Shown here: piece by piece, positions 51,486 to 61,900 of the stretch
Layout of the letters: each line of letters starts with the position of its first letter
Numbering within the stretch: position 1 is the first letter of the stretch
Assembly (NCBI GenBank): GCA_910586715.1
Contig: CAJUJG010000010.1
Span: 1 to 62,650 of the forward strand
Origin: an uncultured Lachnospiraceae bacterium
Lineage (GTDB): Bacteria; Bacillota; Clostridia; Lachnospirales; Lachnospiraceae
Length of the DNA: 62,650 nucleotides
Direction: 5' to 3'
Notes under the pieces: model-generated
What the model saw: the letters and a program-made list of their open reading frames with translations, nothing else
What the model was told of the DNA's origin: nothing
Database searches by the model: none
Made by a program: the position numbers and the translations under genes

Positions 51486-53199
51486 ACTGCCCTACATATT
51501 CCGCAATTACATCCCAAACCGCGCTGTCTTCCAATCCGAGTTTCCAGCTGGCAACACCTTTGATGCCTTGGTTTTGCATAACCTGAAGCTTTACCCGTAT
51601 GGAATCCACATCTTCCAGCCAGCATTGGTACAATGTATCGCCCGATTGGTACTCGGCATAATTCTGACAAAATTCTTCGGACCAGCCGGGAGTAACGCCA
51701 GTCTGCGCGATCCAGGACGGTTCCGCCGACATCGCAATTGTCGAGGCAGTAAGTCCGTTTGGTCCTGTCTCCCAAATCCTCGTATAGAACGGAATGGCAT
51801 TGATAATTTTTTCGGCAGGAACAACTTCTTTCGTGTTGGCAATGCCGTCTTCCACGAAGCCAATTGAGGCATTGGAGCCTGCAACGCCGCCGCCCACATA
51901 GTGCTCGTCATATCCCATAATAATAATATAATCTGCCACAATTCCCTGCTCTTTTCGGTTATAATGCGCTGTATACTCGCTTGGAACATAGTTGTCCACA
52001 GACAATACGATGCCGCGTCTGCGTGTCTCAATCGAAATCTCCCGCAAAAACTGTACAAAGTGCGTTCCCGCAGAACTTTTCACCTTCTCAAAGTCAATGT
52101 TAATGCCGTCAAGCCCGTAGGTATCCACTTCATTCATCAGTGCGTTAATCAGAACTTTTCGCTTTTCCGACGATGATAAAAGTTCGTCAAAATCAATCGT
52201 AACACCATATAAACTGGTACTGTCCACATCCGTCACAAGCGCCCAAACATCAATGCCCAATTCATGTGCCTTCGACACATAAGAAGCGTTTGCAAGACTT
52301 GCAATGCCTCCGTTATTGTCGGTAAGACGAAACCATGTCGGTGATACGACATTGACTGATTTGGTCGAACTTAATGCATTTGCAAGATAATTGCCGTCAA
52401 CATTTTCAAACACCTGATGAAAGGCAAGATTAATCATGCCTTCTTTTTGGACATTATTGTATACAATTTCCTGAAAATCCGTACCGCACATCCGCTGAGA
52501 TACGGTTTTGTCGGTCAGCCGTTTGTTTTCAACGTATCCGATAATGGAACTTTCCGTCTTGACTTTGGACCAGTTCTCCATTTCTTCTAAGACAGTTACC
52601 TGCGCATCTGCCGGAAGCTCCTGCAATATCGGGCTTTTGATACCGCCCTGATACCGCACTGCCGTCTTTTTGGTAAGCCTGGCAGACGTGTACTCGTCCC
52701 ACTGCGTGTAAACCTGCATATATTCAGGTTCCGTAAATCCGTAATATTCAAAATTGGCAAAGTTCTGCACATATTTTGCCGCAATATAAAGCACGTCGCC
52801 GTCATAAAACGCCGCCATATAATCAAGCTCCTGCGGTGTATCAGAGACATACATGACATTGCTGGCGTCACCGATATTGATTTTGATGACGTCCGTATCG
52901 GTCGTAAAGAGCAGTACCTGCTCGTCCGTATTGACGTAAAAACGGTCCGTAAAATATTTCTCAACTGTCGAGAGCGTAAAATAATGTGTGCCATGCACGA
53001 ATTTTGCCATATCTTCAACAATCTCGTCCTGCAGGACAATCGCGCAGTCACTGTCTTCCGTAAGTCCGAAATATTCGTTTAAGTCGGCATGTTCCCTTGA
53101 GTATGAGAACCGTTCCCAAATTTTCCCCCCAAATGCCACCGCCAAAATAATAATAATGAGAACGATGGGCACCAGTACCAAAATAATCCTTTTTTTCAT
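51484..53199 (-). CDS. Membrane-anchored GH18 glycoside hydrolase with SH3-like domain
   Basis: 571 aa. A single N-terminal membrane span (IILVLVPIVLIIIILAVAF) anchors it outside. Residues about 45-180 are beta-rich and unrecognised. An SH3-like domain (about 185-235, AVRYQGGIKSPILQELPADAQVTVLEEMENWSKVKT) precedes the GH18 barrel, with the catalytic signature DGINIDFE (about 364-371) and the QNQGIKGVASWKLG end. It resembles YaaH/chitinase-like proteins that act on peptidoglycan in spores or cell walls. Start at 53199 (MKKRI) behind GGAGG. Substrate inferred. Confidence 0.85.
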   Translation of the reverse strand: MKKRIILVLVPIVLIIIILAVAFGGKIWERFSYSREHADLNEYFGLTEDSDCAIVLQDEIVEDMAKFVHGTHYFTLSTVEKYFTDRFYVNTDEQVLLFTTDTDVIKINIGDASNVMYVSDTPQELDYMAAFYDGDVLYIAAKYVQNFANFEYYGFTEPEYMQVYTQWDEYTSARLTKKTAVRYQGGIKSPILQELPADAQVTVLEEMENWSKVKTESSIIGYVENKRLTDKTVSQRMCGTDFQEIVYNNVQKEGMINLAFHQVFENVDGNYLANALSSTKSVNVVSPTWFRLTDNNGGIASLANASYVSKAHELGIDVWALVTDVDSTSLYGVTIDFDELLSSSEKRKVLINALMNEVDTYGLDGINIDFEKVKSSAGTHFVQFLREISIETRRRGIVLSVDNYVPSEYTAHYNRKEQGIVADYIIIMGYDEHYVGGGVAGSNASIGFVEDGIANTKEVVPAEKIINAIPFYTRIWETGPNGLTASTIAMSAEPSWIAQTGVTPGWSEEFCQNYAEYQSGDTLYQCWLEDVDSIRVKLQVMQNQGIKGVASWKLGLEDSAVWDVIAEYVGQ

Positions 53200-53221
53200 C
53201 CGGATACCTCCAATCGTTCTC

Positions 53222-53230
53222 ATTATAACA
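53222..53230 (-). promoter_or_regulatory. Extended -10 promoter of the GH18 gene
   Basis: TGTTATAAT on the minus strand (53230-53222), the full TGnTATAAT form; no good -35. Confidence 0.6.
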
Positions 53231-53517
53231 AAAGATTTGTATTTCGTACACCTAAAGTTGTTGTTTTTTGATTTTTTTGATGAAAGACTTTAACATATTT
53301 TAAAGACATGGAAAAAAATTTCCCATTATTTACTTGAAAAAGCTCCTATCATTTTTCTCGTGCATATGATAAGATATAAGTGCTTTCAGATATGGCGGTA
53401 AAGAGGGGGCTTTACCATAGTTTTATGTTTTGCAATGCTGCCAAAGTCCAAAAGTATTATGTGATATATAAAAGATGTAAAAAACAAAAAACTTTAAAAA
53501 AGATGCCTGAAACATGT

Positions 53518-53703
53518 ACCTATTGTCGAAAAAGTGTTGTATAATAATATGGATAATAAACGTACAAAGTATTTTGGAAAAATACTTTTAGTATTTGGTA
53601 AAATATTTTTGGTCAATTTGCACAAGCTAATAAGACAATGAAATAAAAATCAGCTTGTACGCATATATTTCAAAGATTTCACAAATAGGTATTACAACAC
53701 TTT
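53518..53703 (+). other. Structured non-coding region, candidate RNA
   Basis: A TATAAT (53540-53545) is preceded by a Spo0A-box-like TTGTCGAAAAA (53523-53533). Downstream lie a perfect 10-bp hairpin (53566-53575 with 53579-53588) and a 7-bp stem (53622-53628 with 53652-53658). Two segments at the left (53518-53524 and 53531-53540) are complementary to 53684-53690 and 53694-53703, in crossed order. No ORF or ribosome site is convincing. This 794-bp gap (53230-54023) has no other gene I can support. Confidence 0.45.
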
Positions 53704-53794
53704 CCGGCGCCGAAACCTTCCTTCCATGTACGGTTTTGCCACAGGAACATCTTACTAGTAAATTATTAGCATAAAATAAAAATTTATGCAGGCT

Positions 53795-53845
53795 GAAATG
53801 TAATAATTTGACCGAAATGTAATAATTAATATGATTTTTGACCGA
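53795..53845. promoter_or_regulatory. Repeated boxes upstream of mecA
   Basis: GAAATGTAATAATT occurs twice (53795-53808, 53814-53827; offset 19 bp), and TTTGACCGA twice (53807-53815, 53837-53845). They lie about 75-120 bp upstream of the mecA promoter -35 and may bind a regulator. Confidence 0.4.
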
Positions 53846-53917
53846 TAACGTATGTTATTTTGACGTTTCGTACGATACAAATAATATAAATTTTTTAAAA
53901 ACAGTCGTTGGATACTA

Positions 53918-53945
53918 TTGACTTAGATTTTCTTTACATTATAAT
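53918..53945 (+). promoter_or_regulatory. Sigma-A promoter of mecA
   Basis: TTGACT (53918-53923), 16 bp, TATAAT (53940-53945), about 75 bp before the start codon. Confidence 0.78.
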
Positions 53946-54023
53946 ATAGGGGAAAGTTTAACAGTCGATATAATTCTTGGTTTTAGTGGAGATATAAATA
54001 CTGAGCAAGAATGGGGGATGAAT

Positions 54024-54830
54024 ATGAAAATTGAGAAAGTAAACGATCACCAAATTCGCTGCACGCTGACCAAAGCAGATTTGGCGGATCGTGAATTGAA
54101 AATAAGCGAGCTTGCATACGGAACAGAGAAGGCAAAGAACCTGTTCAGGGACATGATGCAGCAGGCGTCATATGAATTTGGCTTTGACGCGGACGATATT
54201 CCTCTTATGATAGAGGCAATCCCGCTTAATTCCGAGTGCATTGTTTTGGTTATCACAAAAGTGGAGGATCCTGAGGAGCTTGACACACGTTTTTCGAAGT
54301 TTGCGCCTTCTGCCACCGACGATGACGACGAGTACGAGGATACGCTCAGCGGCATGCTGCAGAGCATGTCCGACGGCGCTGACGATGTGCTTGACTTGTT
54401 CCGCAAAATTCATGACGGCTCGATTGCGGATACTATTGCCAATACAATGGATGCGCTTTCGGATTTAGGAAAAAAAGGCGGCAGACAGAGCGGTCAAAAC
54501 AAAGACAACAGTACCGCAAAGGCGGTACAGGGTATTGATTTGACGCGCATTTATGCGTTTGACAGCCTGAACCAGGTGACGCGTCTCGCCCATGTGCTGG
54601 ACGGACACTATATCGGGCGCAATTCGCTGTATAAAAATGAAAAGCAGGGCAATTATGTGCTTGTTGTTGCCCAGTCAGACCATACGCCTGAGGAATTTAA
54701 CAAGATTTGCAATGTGCTCTCTGAGTATGGCAGCCCTGAGAAGTTCGCAGCGGCAAGCGAGGCGTATATGGAGGAGCACTTTGAGGCGGTAATCAAGGAG
54801 AAGGCAGTGCAGGTACTGGCGAAGGTGTGA
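54024..54830 (+). CDS. mecA: Adaptor protein MecA
   Basis: 268 aa. The N-terminal substrate-binding domain reads MKIEKVNDHQIRCTLTKADLADRELKISELAYGTEKAKNLFRDMMQQA; the C-terminal ClpC-binding domain has YAFDSLNQVTRLAHVLDGHYIGRNSLYKNEKQGNYVLVV. A flexible acidic linker (about 95-160) joins them. MecA delivers substrates to ClpCP for degradation and restrains competence and sporulation regulators. ATG 54024 is preferred, with GGGGG 6 bases upstream; ATG 54018 is too close. Confidence 0.93.
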   Translation: MKIEKVNDHQIRCTLTKADLADRELKISELAYGTEKAKNLFRDMMQQASYEFGFDADDIPLMIEAIPLNSECIVLVITKVEDPEELDTRFSKFAPSATDDDDEYEDTLSGMLQSMSDGADDVLDLFRKIHDGSIADTIANTMDALSDLGKKGGRQSGQNKDNSTAKAVQGIDLTRIYAFDSLNQVTRLAHVLDGHYIGRNSLYKNEKQGNYVLVVAQSDHTPEEFNKICNVLSEYGSPEKFAAASEAYMEEHFEAVIKEKAVQVLAKV

Positions 54831-54852
54831 TGAAGAGAATAGGATGCATATT

Positions 54853-54896
54853 AAAAAAGTCTAATGCTGTGGATAAATGCGGCATTAGGCTTTTTG
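54853..54896 (+). terminator. Terminator of mecA
   Basis: AAAAAG-T-CTAATGC pairs with GCATTAG-G-CTTTTT over 14 bp (one G-T pair) around a 14-base loop. Confidence 0.78.
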
Positions 54897-54954
54897 GTTT
54901 TGGGGCGTATTCGGGTATATAAATAAATCGTGTATAAATCGTATTTAAATTAAA

Positions 54955-54993
54955 GAAACGAGAGAAGATACCGTATGGCAGTTCTCTCGTTTC
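54955..54993 (-). terminator. Terminator of the DUF1858 gene
   Basis: GAAACGAGAGAA / TTCTCTCGTTTC form a 12-bp perfect stem; on the minus strand a T-rich stretch follows. Confidence 0.75.
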
Positions 54994-55006
54994 GTATTCT
55001 TTTCGG

Positions 55007-55201
55007 TTATGCGAGCTTTCCGATTTCTTCCATAAGGCTGTCAATATCAAGCCCGTGAACCATCGCCGCTTCTTCCAAAGACTCGCCCTGTGCGGAAGGG
55101 CAGCCGAGACAGTGCATTCCCGCATTCATCAAAATGGGCGCCACGTCAGGGTTTGTCCTCAAAATTTCGCCGATTGTCATATCCTTTGTTATCTGTGCCA
55201 T
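55007..55201 (-). CDS. DUF1858 protein (hybrid-cluster-associated-like, small)
   Basis: 64 aa. The whole protein is one DUF1858 domain: ITKDMTIGEILRTNPDVAPILMNAGMHCLGCPSAQGESLEEAAMVHGLDIDSLMEEI, with the conserved HCLGC pair of cysteines. Such small proteins occur widely in anaerobes and may be linked to metal or sulfur handling; the exact role is unknown. RBS AGGAGGA before ATG 55201. Confidence 0.88.
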   Translation of the reverse strand: MAQITKDMTIGEILRTNPDVAPILMNAGMHCLGCPSAQGESLEEAAMVHGLDIDSLMEEIGKLA

Positions 55202-55321
55202 GATAAAATCCTCCTGATTTCTATTTTCTTAAAATTTAAACATTATAATTTACGCTACCATTCATTATCATACATCTTTGGAAAATTATCAAGCTTTGTA
55301 TTCTTTTTAACAAAAATTTAA

Positions 55322-55591
55322 TTATTTATCATCATAATGTCCTCGGCAATGAGCGATATAAATGCGTCCGTTTTCCATATGGTAAACAAGCCTGTCCTTT
55401 TCATTAATACGACGGCTGAACTCGCCCTGAAGACTACCGGAAAGCGGTTCGGGCTTTCCAATTCCTTCCATACAGCCGTTGCGCTCAATATCCTGAATAA
55501 GCAGATTAATTCGCTTTAATGTTTTTTTATCCTGCGACTGCCAGTAAAGATAATCGTTCCAAGCGTCATCAGACCATATTTTCTCACTCAT
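55322..55591 (-). CDS. yoeB: YoeB-family toxin (ribosome-dependent mRNA endonuclease)
   Basis: 89 aa. Seen: WSDDAWNDYLYWQSQDKKTLKRINLLIQDI, GIGKPEPLSG (catalytic Glu), FSRRINEKDRLVYHM (Arg) and the C-terminal HCRGHYDD (His-Tyr). Cleaves mRNA at the ribosome A site. Start at 55591, 8 bases inside the antitoxin gene; the two are translationally coupled. All catalytic residues are present, unlike the remnant at 29845. Confidence 0.9.
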   Translation of the reverse strand: MSEKIWSDDAWNDYLYWQSQDKKTLKRINLLIQDIERNGCMEGIGKPEPLSGSLQGEFSRRINEKDRLVYHMENGRIYIAHCRGHYDDK

Positions 55592-55853
55592 CACCCACCT
55601 CAATCAGCTCATGGACATTGCCTTTCCCGGCGCGGAGCTCTTGGACGGATTTTTGGACGTAAGCAAGATTTTCCTCAGAGTAAAACGGATCAGGAGCCTG
55701 CGCAATTTCAAAAGGAATACGGTTTTCCCGCAGAACTGCTTTCACAAAAAGGTTGATAGCAGTTGAAGTATTTAACCCGACACTGGAACAGAAGTGGTCA
55801 AAACGCGCTTTGTCCTGCTCATCTACCCTTGCCGTAAGCGTTGCTTGTGCCAT
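55584..55853 (-). CDS. RelB/DinJ-family antitoxin
   Basis: 89 aa. The N-terminus is a ribbon-helix-helix of the DinJ type (MAQATLTARVDEQDKARFDHFCSSVGLNTSTAINLFVKAVLRENRIPFEI); the C-terminus (about 60-89) would wrap the toxin. Start at 55853 with GGGAGAG upstream. YoeB is usually paired with YefM; here the partner is DinJ-like. It probably represses its own promoter through the palindrome at 55894. Confidence 0.88.
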   Translation of the reverse strand: MAQATLTARVDEQDKARFDHFCSSVGLNTSTAINLFVKAVLRENRIPFEIAQAPDPFYSEENLAYVQKSVQELRAGKGNVHELIEVGDE

Positions 55854-55886
55854 AAAAATCTCTCCCTTCGTGTGCTGTTTGTCATA

Positions 55887-55915
55887 ATTATAGTACAATT
55901 GTATGCAAATAACAA
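55887..55915 (-). promoter_or_regulatory. Promoter and operator of the toxin-antitoxin pair
   Basis: Minus strand: TTGTTA (55915-55910), 17 bp, TATAAT (55892-55887). The spacer holds the 10-bp perfect palindrome TACAATTGTA (55894-55903), the likely ribbon-helix-helix binding site. Confidence 0.75.
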
Positions 55916-55941
55916 GCTCCTGTATTACAAATGCTTTGATT

Positions 55942-58900
55942 TTATTTTCGCCACCACCACAAAAACCCTTTCGCCCCAATCGTAAATTTCACGGTTTTCG
56001 TGCCGCCGTAATTTCCGTTTCCCTTTAGCGTAATTGAAGCCTTTCCCTTCTTTACATTATCCGTACAAAGAACAATATCATAATCCTCGTCCCGCAGCTT
56101 CGTGCCGCCGATTGTTACCTTAATCTGCGTTTTGTCAGGAACAATCGCAGCTCCGGTATAAATCTGCGTCGGGATTTCGACCTTTGCGGACTTCATATCC
56201 GCCTTTACAATGCGGTATATGCCAGAAAAGGTTCCGGTGTAATTCTTGCCGCTCCCGCAGCCGAATGTCACGCGAATTTGCGTATCGGCGGGAATAATGT
56301 CCGTTTCCTCCACCGTGTCGCCTGCCTGCTTCGTTACGCCATTCTCCAATGTAACAGCGGCTTCGTAAGCATAAGTAAGACTGTTTTTATCAAAGTCTTT
56401 TCCTGCCGAGAGCAGCTTGCCGTCCAAATCCATAAGCTTTGGCGTAATCTTGTATGCATTTGGCTTACTGCTGTAAACCTTGTCACATGACACAAGTGTC
56501 ATTTTTGACAAATCCTGCGGTGTGATTGTAAAGTCAATCGCAATCTTTCCTTTAAAGCTTCCTTTTCCGGTTATCGTGACACTTGCGGCTGCGTTGGCTG
56601 CCTTGTTGTTTTTATATGCCAGCGTATAATCCGTCCCTTCCCGCAACGCTTTCCCGGCAAATTGAATGACAGGCTTTGGCTTTGCGCCGCCTTTTGCGAA
56701 AACACATGTGAGCGTTTTGCTGTAGGTAATTTTTTGGGCGTTATCGCCTAAGATGTCGTAGGGCAGGATTTTGTAGCTCTTTTTCAGTTTGCCCGAATAC
56801 TTGTTCTTTCCATAATAAGTAACGGTCGCTGTGCCTGCCTTAACGTTGTTTGCATAGCGCACGGTGTAATCCGCGCCCTCGACAAGGCTTTTTTCGCCGC
56901 TGTCTGTCTGCATTTTAAGCGTGCAGGTCTGCTTGCAGGCTTTTCCTGAGTAGATATATGATTTTTCAAAACCTGTAAGTGCTGCCTTTGTAATGCTGAC
57001 AGGCTTCACCTTCGGGATCTGAGTGACTGCCAAAAGCGTTACGGTTTTGGTGCCTGTAAAGTTGTTGATACCCGTGACGGTCACATTGTAGCTCCCTTCC
57101 TGCGCATAAATTCCGGAAGTGTTGGCGTATGCCACGGTAAAGTCCTTGTTGTTTTTGAGCTTTGCGCCCATGTAGTAAATCTCAGGTATGGGCTTTTGCA
57201 CCTTTTTCGCGTCAATCTTTACATAAAAATCATCTGCGTAAAAATCATCGCTTGAGACATCTGCCGGAGCAATGTGGAATGTGCAGGTTTCTTTTCCGGA
57301 ATAATCCCCCTTGCCCTTTACGGTGATTGTTGCTTCGCCGACCTTTGTGTTATTTTTATAAGCAATTGTGTATTCTGATTTTTCTGCCAAAAGCGTAGTG
57401 CTGTCATAAACCCTGACCACTGGCTTGATTGCTTCACCGATGTATGCATAGGAGTCGCTTAAGCCTGCAACCCATAAGCCCTTCGGGATTTTGTCTGACG
57501 AGTCAGGTCGGTCTTCGGGAATAATATCGCCCCAAATGCCTTCATTTTCGGAAGGCTTTTCTGTAGAAGACTCGTCCTCAGAAGGCTCCTCGGGATTACC
57601 ATCATCGGGTATTCTGATAATTTCAAGCTCCTTATATCCGCAGACAGAGCATAATCGTTCTTTTGAACCGCTTTCTGTTTTCGTTGCCTCTTTAGTGGTA
57701 GTCCAGTCGCCAAACGTGTGGCTTTCCTTAGCGGTTGCCTCCTCACATGCACAAACCTGCCAGTGTCCTTCGCCGTCCCTGCTGTAGCTGCTGTCCCAAG
57801 AATGCTTATGGCGTATGGTAAATGCTTCATACCTTGAGCCGTAGTAGTTTCCTTTTCCTTCAATATAAATATTGTAGGTACCCTCTGACAGATAGGCGTC
57901 GCTGCCTTCATCGGGATAGGTCAGCGTATAATCCACGTCTTTGACAAGTGCCGTACCATTTGCCAAAAGCCTGACGTCGGGGTGCTGTACGGTTCCGGTT
58001 TCATCGCTTTCGGGAACAGAGCAGGATACATCGGCTCCGCCAATACTCCGGGGAACAATCTTAAAATACCTTGTCACGGAAGCGTTGCCTGCTGCTTCGC
58101 CAATAAAAGCGACAACTGCCTTCGGAGAATGCGCCGTGTCAAATCCGTCATCGCCCTCCTGTAACTGGTAGACATTGATATTATTGTCATATTGTATGGT
58201 ATAATCCGTTCCTTCTGTCAGCAATTTGCCATCATTGTATACAAATAATGCAGGCTTAACAGCGTTTCCCGTGTACTCATATCCGCAGTCCACAAACGTT
58301 GAAACGTCAATGCCTTTGGGGATAGTTTCAACCGTATTTCCCGAGCTTTCGACCCAAAAGACATTTTGGCTGTCGCTGTTATTGGATTTATAATATTCTT
58401 TCGCATCCGTTTGGAAGCTTGCTGTAAGCAGGAGAGACGGGGTGTCCTTGGAGAGATAGCTTGTCAAATCTACCTCGTAAATCTTTTGCCCGCTTGCGCC
58501 TATCGTATCCGCACCAGATGTAAAAATTTCGTTCTGTTCTTCGTCTGTCACCACTAAAGTACCTGTTGCCGCAACATAGGAACGATTTGAAACCGTGACC
58601 TCCAAAACAGGTGTTGGGGCGCTTTTCCTGTTGCCGGATTTTGGCTTCAAAACATATTCGGCGCTTACTTCACAATCTGTCAGGGACAGGTCTATTTGGC
58701 ATGAATTGTTGTCAGTTTTTGTTTCCTTTTCGTCCGCGTCGAGCGTGAGCGTGTAGATGCAGGACGCGTCAATGCTGCCTGGCAGAGGAAGATTAACAGT
58801 ACATTCTTTTGTCTCGCCCGGAGCAAAGGCTTCCTTGATAGTCAGCTTTTGTTCGCTTCCGTCCGATTTCTTTACGGAAACCCCTATATTAGAACGTGTG

Positions 58901-61900
58901 TTCAAGCCTTCGTTTGCAACTGTGAGCGTTACCGGAAGCTGTGTTCCCGGCTTCACCGCTTCGGGGTTAAAATCTGCGTTAAGGACAGCAATGTCACTAT
59001 GCTCCAAGCTCTCAAAGCTTTTAATGACAGAGCTTGTATTCCATGAATCGCCTGTGTCGTTAAGTACAGCTTCTGTGAGCAGGTAGGCAAACCGTTTTCC
59101 GTCATAGGCGAAGCTGTCAATGTAATCCGTTTCTGTTGTCGCCATTACAGTATTCCACGTACCGTCGCTGTATACGGCTGCCATTACGTTTCTACATTCA
59201 TCTTGGTCGGCAAGGTAAAAGATACGATTTCCATCTACAATAAAATCAGAGCCGCTCATAAAGTGCTTGTCTGTAAGGCTTCTGACGGTAGTTCCTGAAA
59301 TATACGAAAGCGCGCCGTCCGCGCTGCAGGCAAGCACCGATGTGTTTACACTGGGCAGAGAAGTAAATTTCAGGCTTTTGATATTGCCTTCCGTGCATTT
59401 TGCGGGAGCGCCTGACAGGGCTGCTAGATAAACCTCCTGCGTTTCTGTTGTCAGATTGTTGTCCGTATCCATAGCATAAGCTAAGGAGTCAACAGACCCG
59501 TTTTTACCAATAGCAAGTGACGTCACAGAGGAAAGTCCGCTTGCAACGGTGGAAGGAACGCTAAATTTTCTATCTGTAAGCGTGCTTGTCATGATACGGT
59601 TGTTTGTTGTCAGTCCAAGCAGGGAGTTATCCGTGTTTTCCACCCATGCCACGCACAAGCCCTTATCAGTCATCGCAAGCTGCGGTGTATAGCAGTAACA
59701 GCGGCTTCGGTTTACTTTGCCGAGGTCAACAAATTTTTGGGTACTTGCGTCGTAGCGCAATGCAGAAATGCCAAAGGAGCCCGCGTAAGCTTCTATATCA
59801 GGGTCATCGCCCTCTGCATATGTAACTGTCGAATTTTGGTATGCAACGTAAAGCTCTGTTCCGTTCGAATAAATGACGGGATTAAAGTCAGCCGTTCCGT
59901 CCTCGCAGGCTGTCGCAGCCGGCCCCCAGCTTTTTGACGCGTCATCATAGATCCTGTATTTCAGTACGGTCTGATTGGGTGTTGCTCGGCTTGTATCATT
60001 GTCAATGTACAAAAGAACAGTTGCATTTCCGACAGTGGCAATCCTTGGGGTAGCCGCTGCGAAGGCGTTTGTTATCAACACATTATCGGAATTTTCCGCG
60101 GTGAGCGCGACTGCTTCATTACAGTCAGACCACTCTGACAGTTCGTCCCAATATTGATTGCTGTATGGCGCACCAAGGACGTTAGCGGATATATCCGTAT
60201 ATCCGGCAGTGTCTCTTGTACTTTTCCTGCTCATCACCGAATTTTTTTCTCTGGAATACAGCAGCAGATGACTGCCATCGTCCGCATCCATGAATTGAGG
60301 AAAAAATATATTTAAATATTCGGTGGAAATCAAGGGGATACTGCCCTTCCAACGGGCAAAATGTGCTTCCAAACCCGCTTCTCCACATAGATACCATTCA
60401 GACAGCCCCGGTTTTTTCCCTTCTTGTTCTTTTGGTTTGCTCAACAGGATGATTGTCAATCCTGTTTTAGCAGAGCCGTATCCGCCAACACAAAGGAATG
60501 AAGTGCCAATGCCGCCAAAAGCCTTTATGGAAATACTTGCAGCCAATTCCAAATCACCATACCATTTTGCATTTTCAAAATCATATCCTATTGTAGCTTC
60601 CAGCGATCCTTCGGCTGTAAAAGTACCTTTGATTGTGATGGGAACAACTACAATAACTGCGTTTACCGTGCCTTCGACTTCACCTGTTAGTTTCAGTATC
60701 AGGGTACCGTTAATGTCGCTCAATAGTTTCTGGGGGGCCGCGGAGTTTGGAAATGCCGCTTCGGCATAGCCGAGCATTTCTACTTTAATAGAACCCACGC
60801 AGGGGATTTCTGCCCTAAAAGCAGGAATCTCCGTATACTCTTCGGGATTGTTAAAGGAATTAACCCTGAGTATTTTTTCGATTTCTTTTGGCCATTCGCG
60901 GTGTTTTAATTCCTTCTCTTTAATATTAAAACCAACTTTAATTTTGCCGCTCTCATATTCGACACTGACAGGAAGTTCATTTCTGAGAGATACTGTATGA
61001 GTGCTGCCCCCAAGGATAGGTATTTTCTCATCCAGTTTAAAACTAAGCTCATCTCCGCCTATTTCAAAGGATTTCGGAATGAGCGGCAGATCGATTACTT
61101 TAAGGTATATCGTTTCCGTATTGATGGATTCCTTTCCTTTTGTGGATACCCGTAAATTGTCATTTTCCAAAATCTTGGGATCCAGATTTCTAAAAATGCC
61201 GTCTTGTGAAACCGCGATTTTTGCGTTTCCTGCATAAAGTGTGTATTCCTTGACTTCCCATTTATGTTTGGCTTTGCAGTTCAGATTGATTTTTCCCTGT
61301 CCGGCGTGGATGTAAAATACATTCAGCAGTAAATTTTTAGATTGATTGTTTGAGGAAGCGCCTCTGCTTCTCGATGTCTGTGCATTTTCCACGGTTACGC
61401 TTATCAGCTCAATCTGCTCGCCCTTTTCGACAGGAGTAGAATCTCGTCCGAGCGCTACGCTGTCTTCAAGGTTCTGTGGCATCTGTGTAACAACTGTGCC
61501 ATCGGAACGATACCATTTAGAGGTGCTGGAGACAACAGGCAGACTTATGGAAATTTTTATGTTTCGGGGCGTGTAAATTGTTGTCAGACTGTCGCAGCCT
61601 TCAAAGATATTAATCTTATCATAGCTTGTAATATTAAAAGCATCAATACCGCTCAAATCCAGTGTTTCCAGCTTTTGGCAGCCACTAAACATAGTAAGTA
61701 TGCTTTCAACATTAGAAGCGTTAAGGCTGCCCAAATCCAAGGAGGTCAGGCTTTGACAGTCTTTAAACATGCTGTCCATAAGCCGCATATTAGGAGCGTC
61801 AAAGCTGTTTAGATCTAAAGAAGTCAGGTTTGTACAGCCTAAAAACATACTTTGTGCGTATTCGACTTTGTCAGCGGTAAAACTGCTGACATCCAACGTT

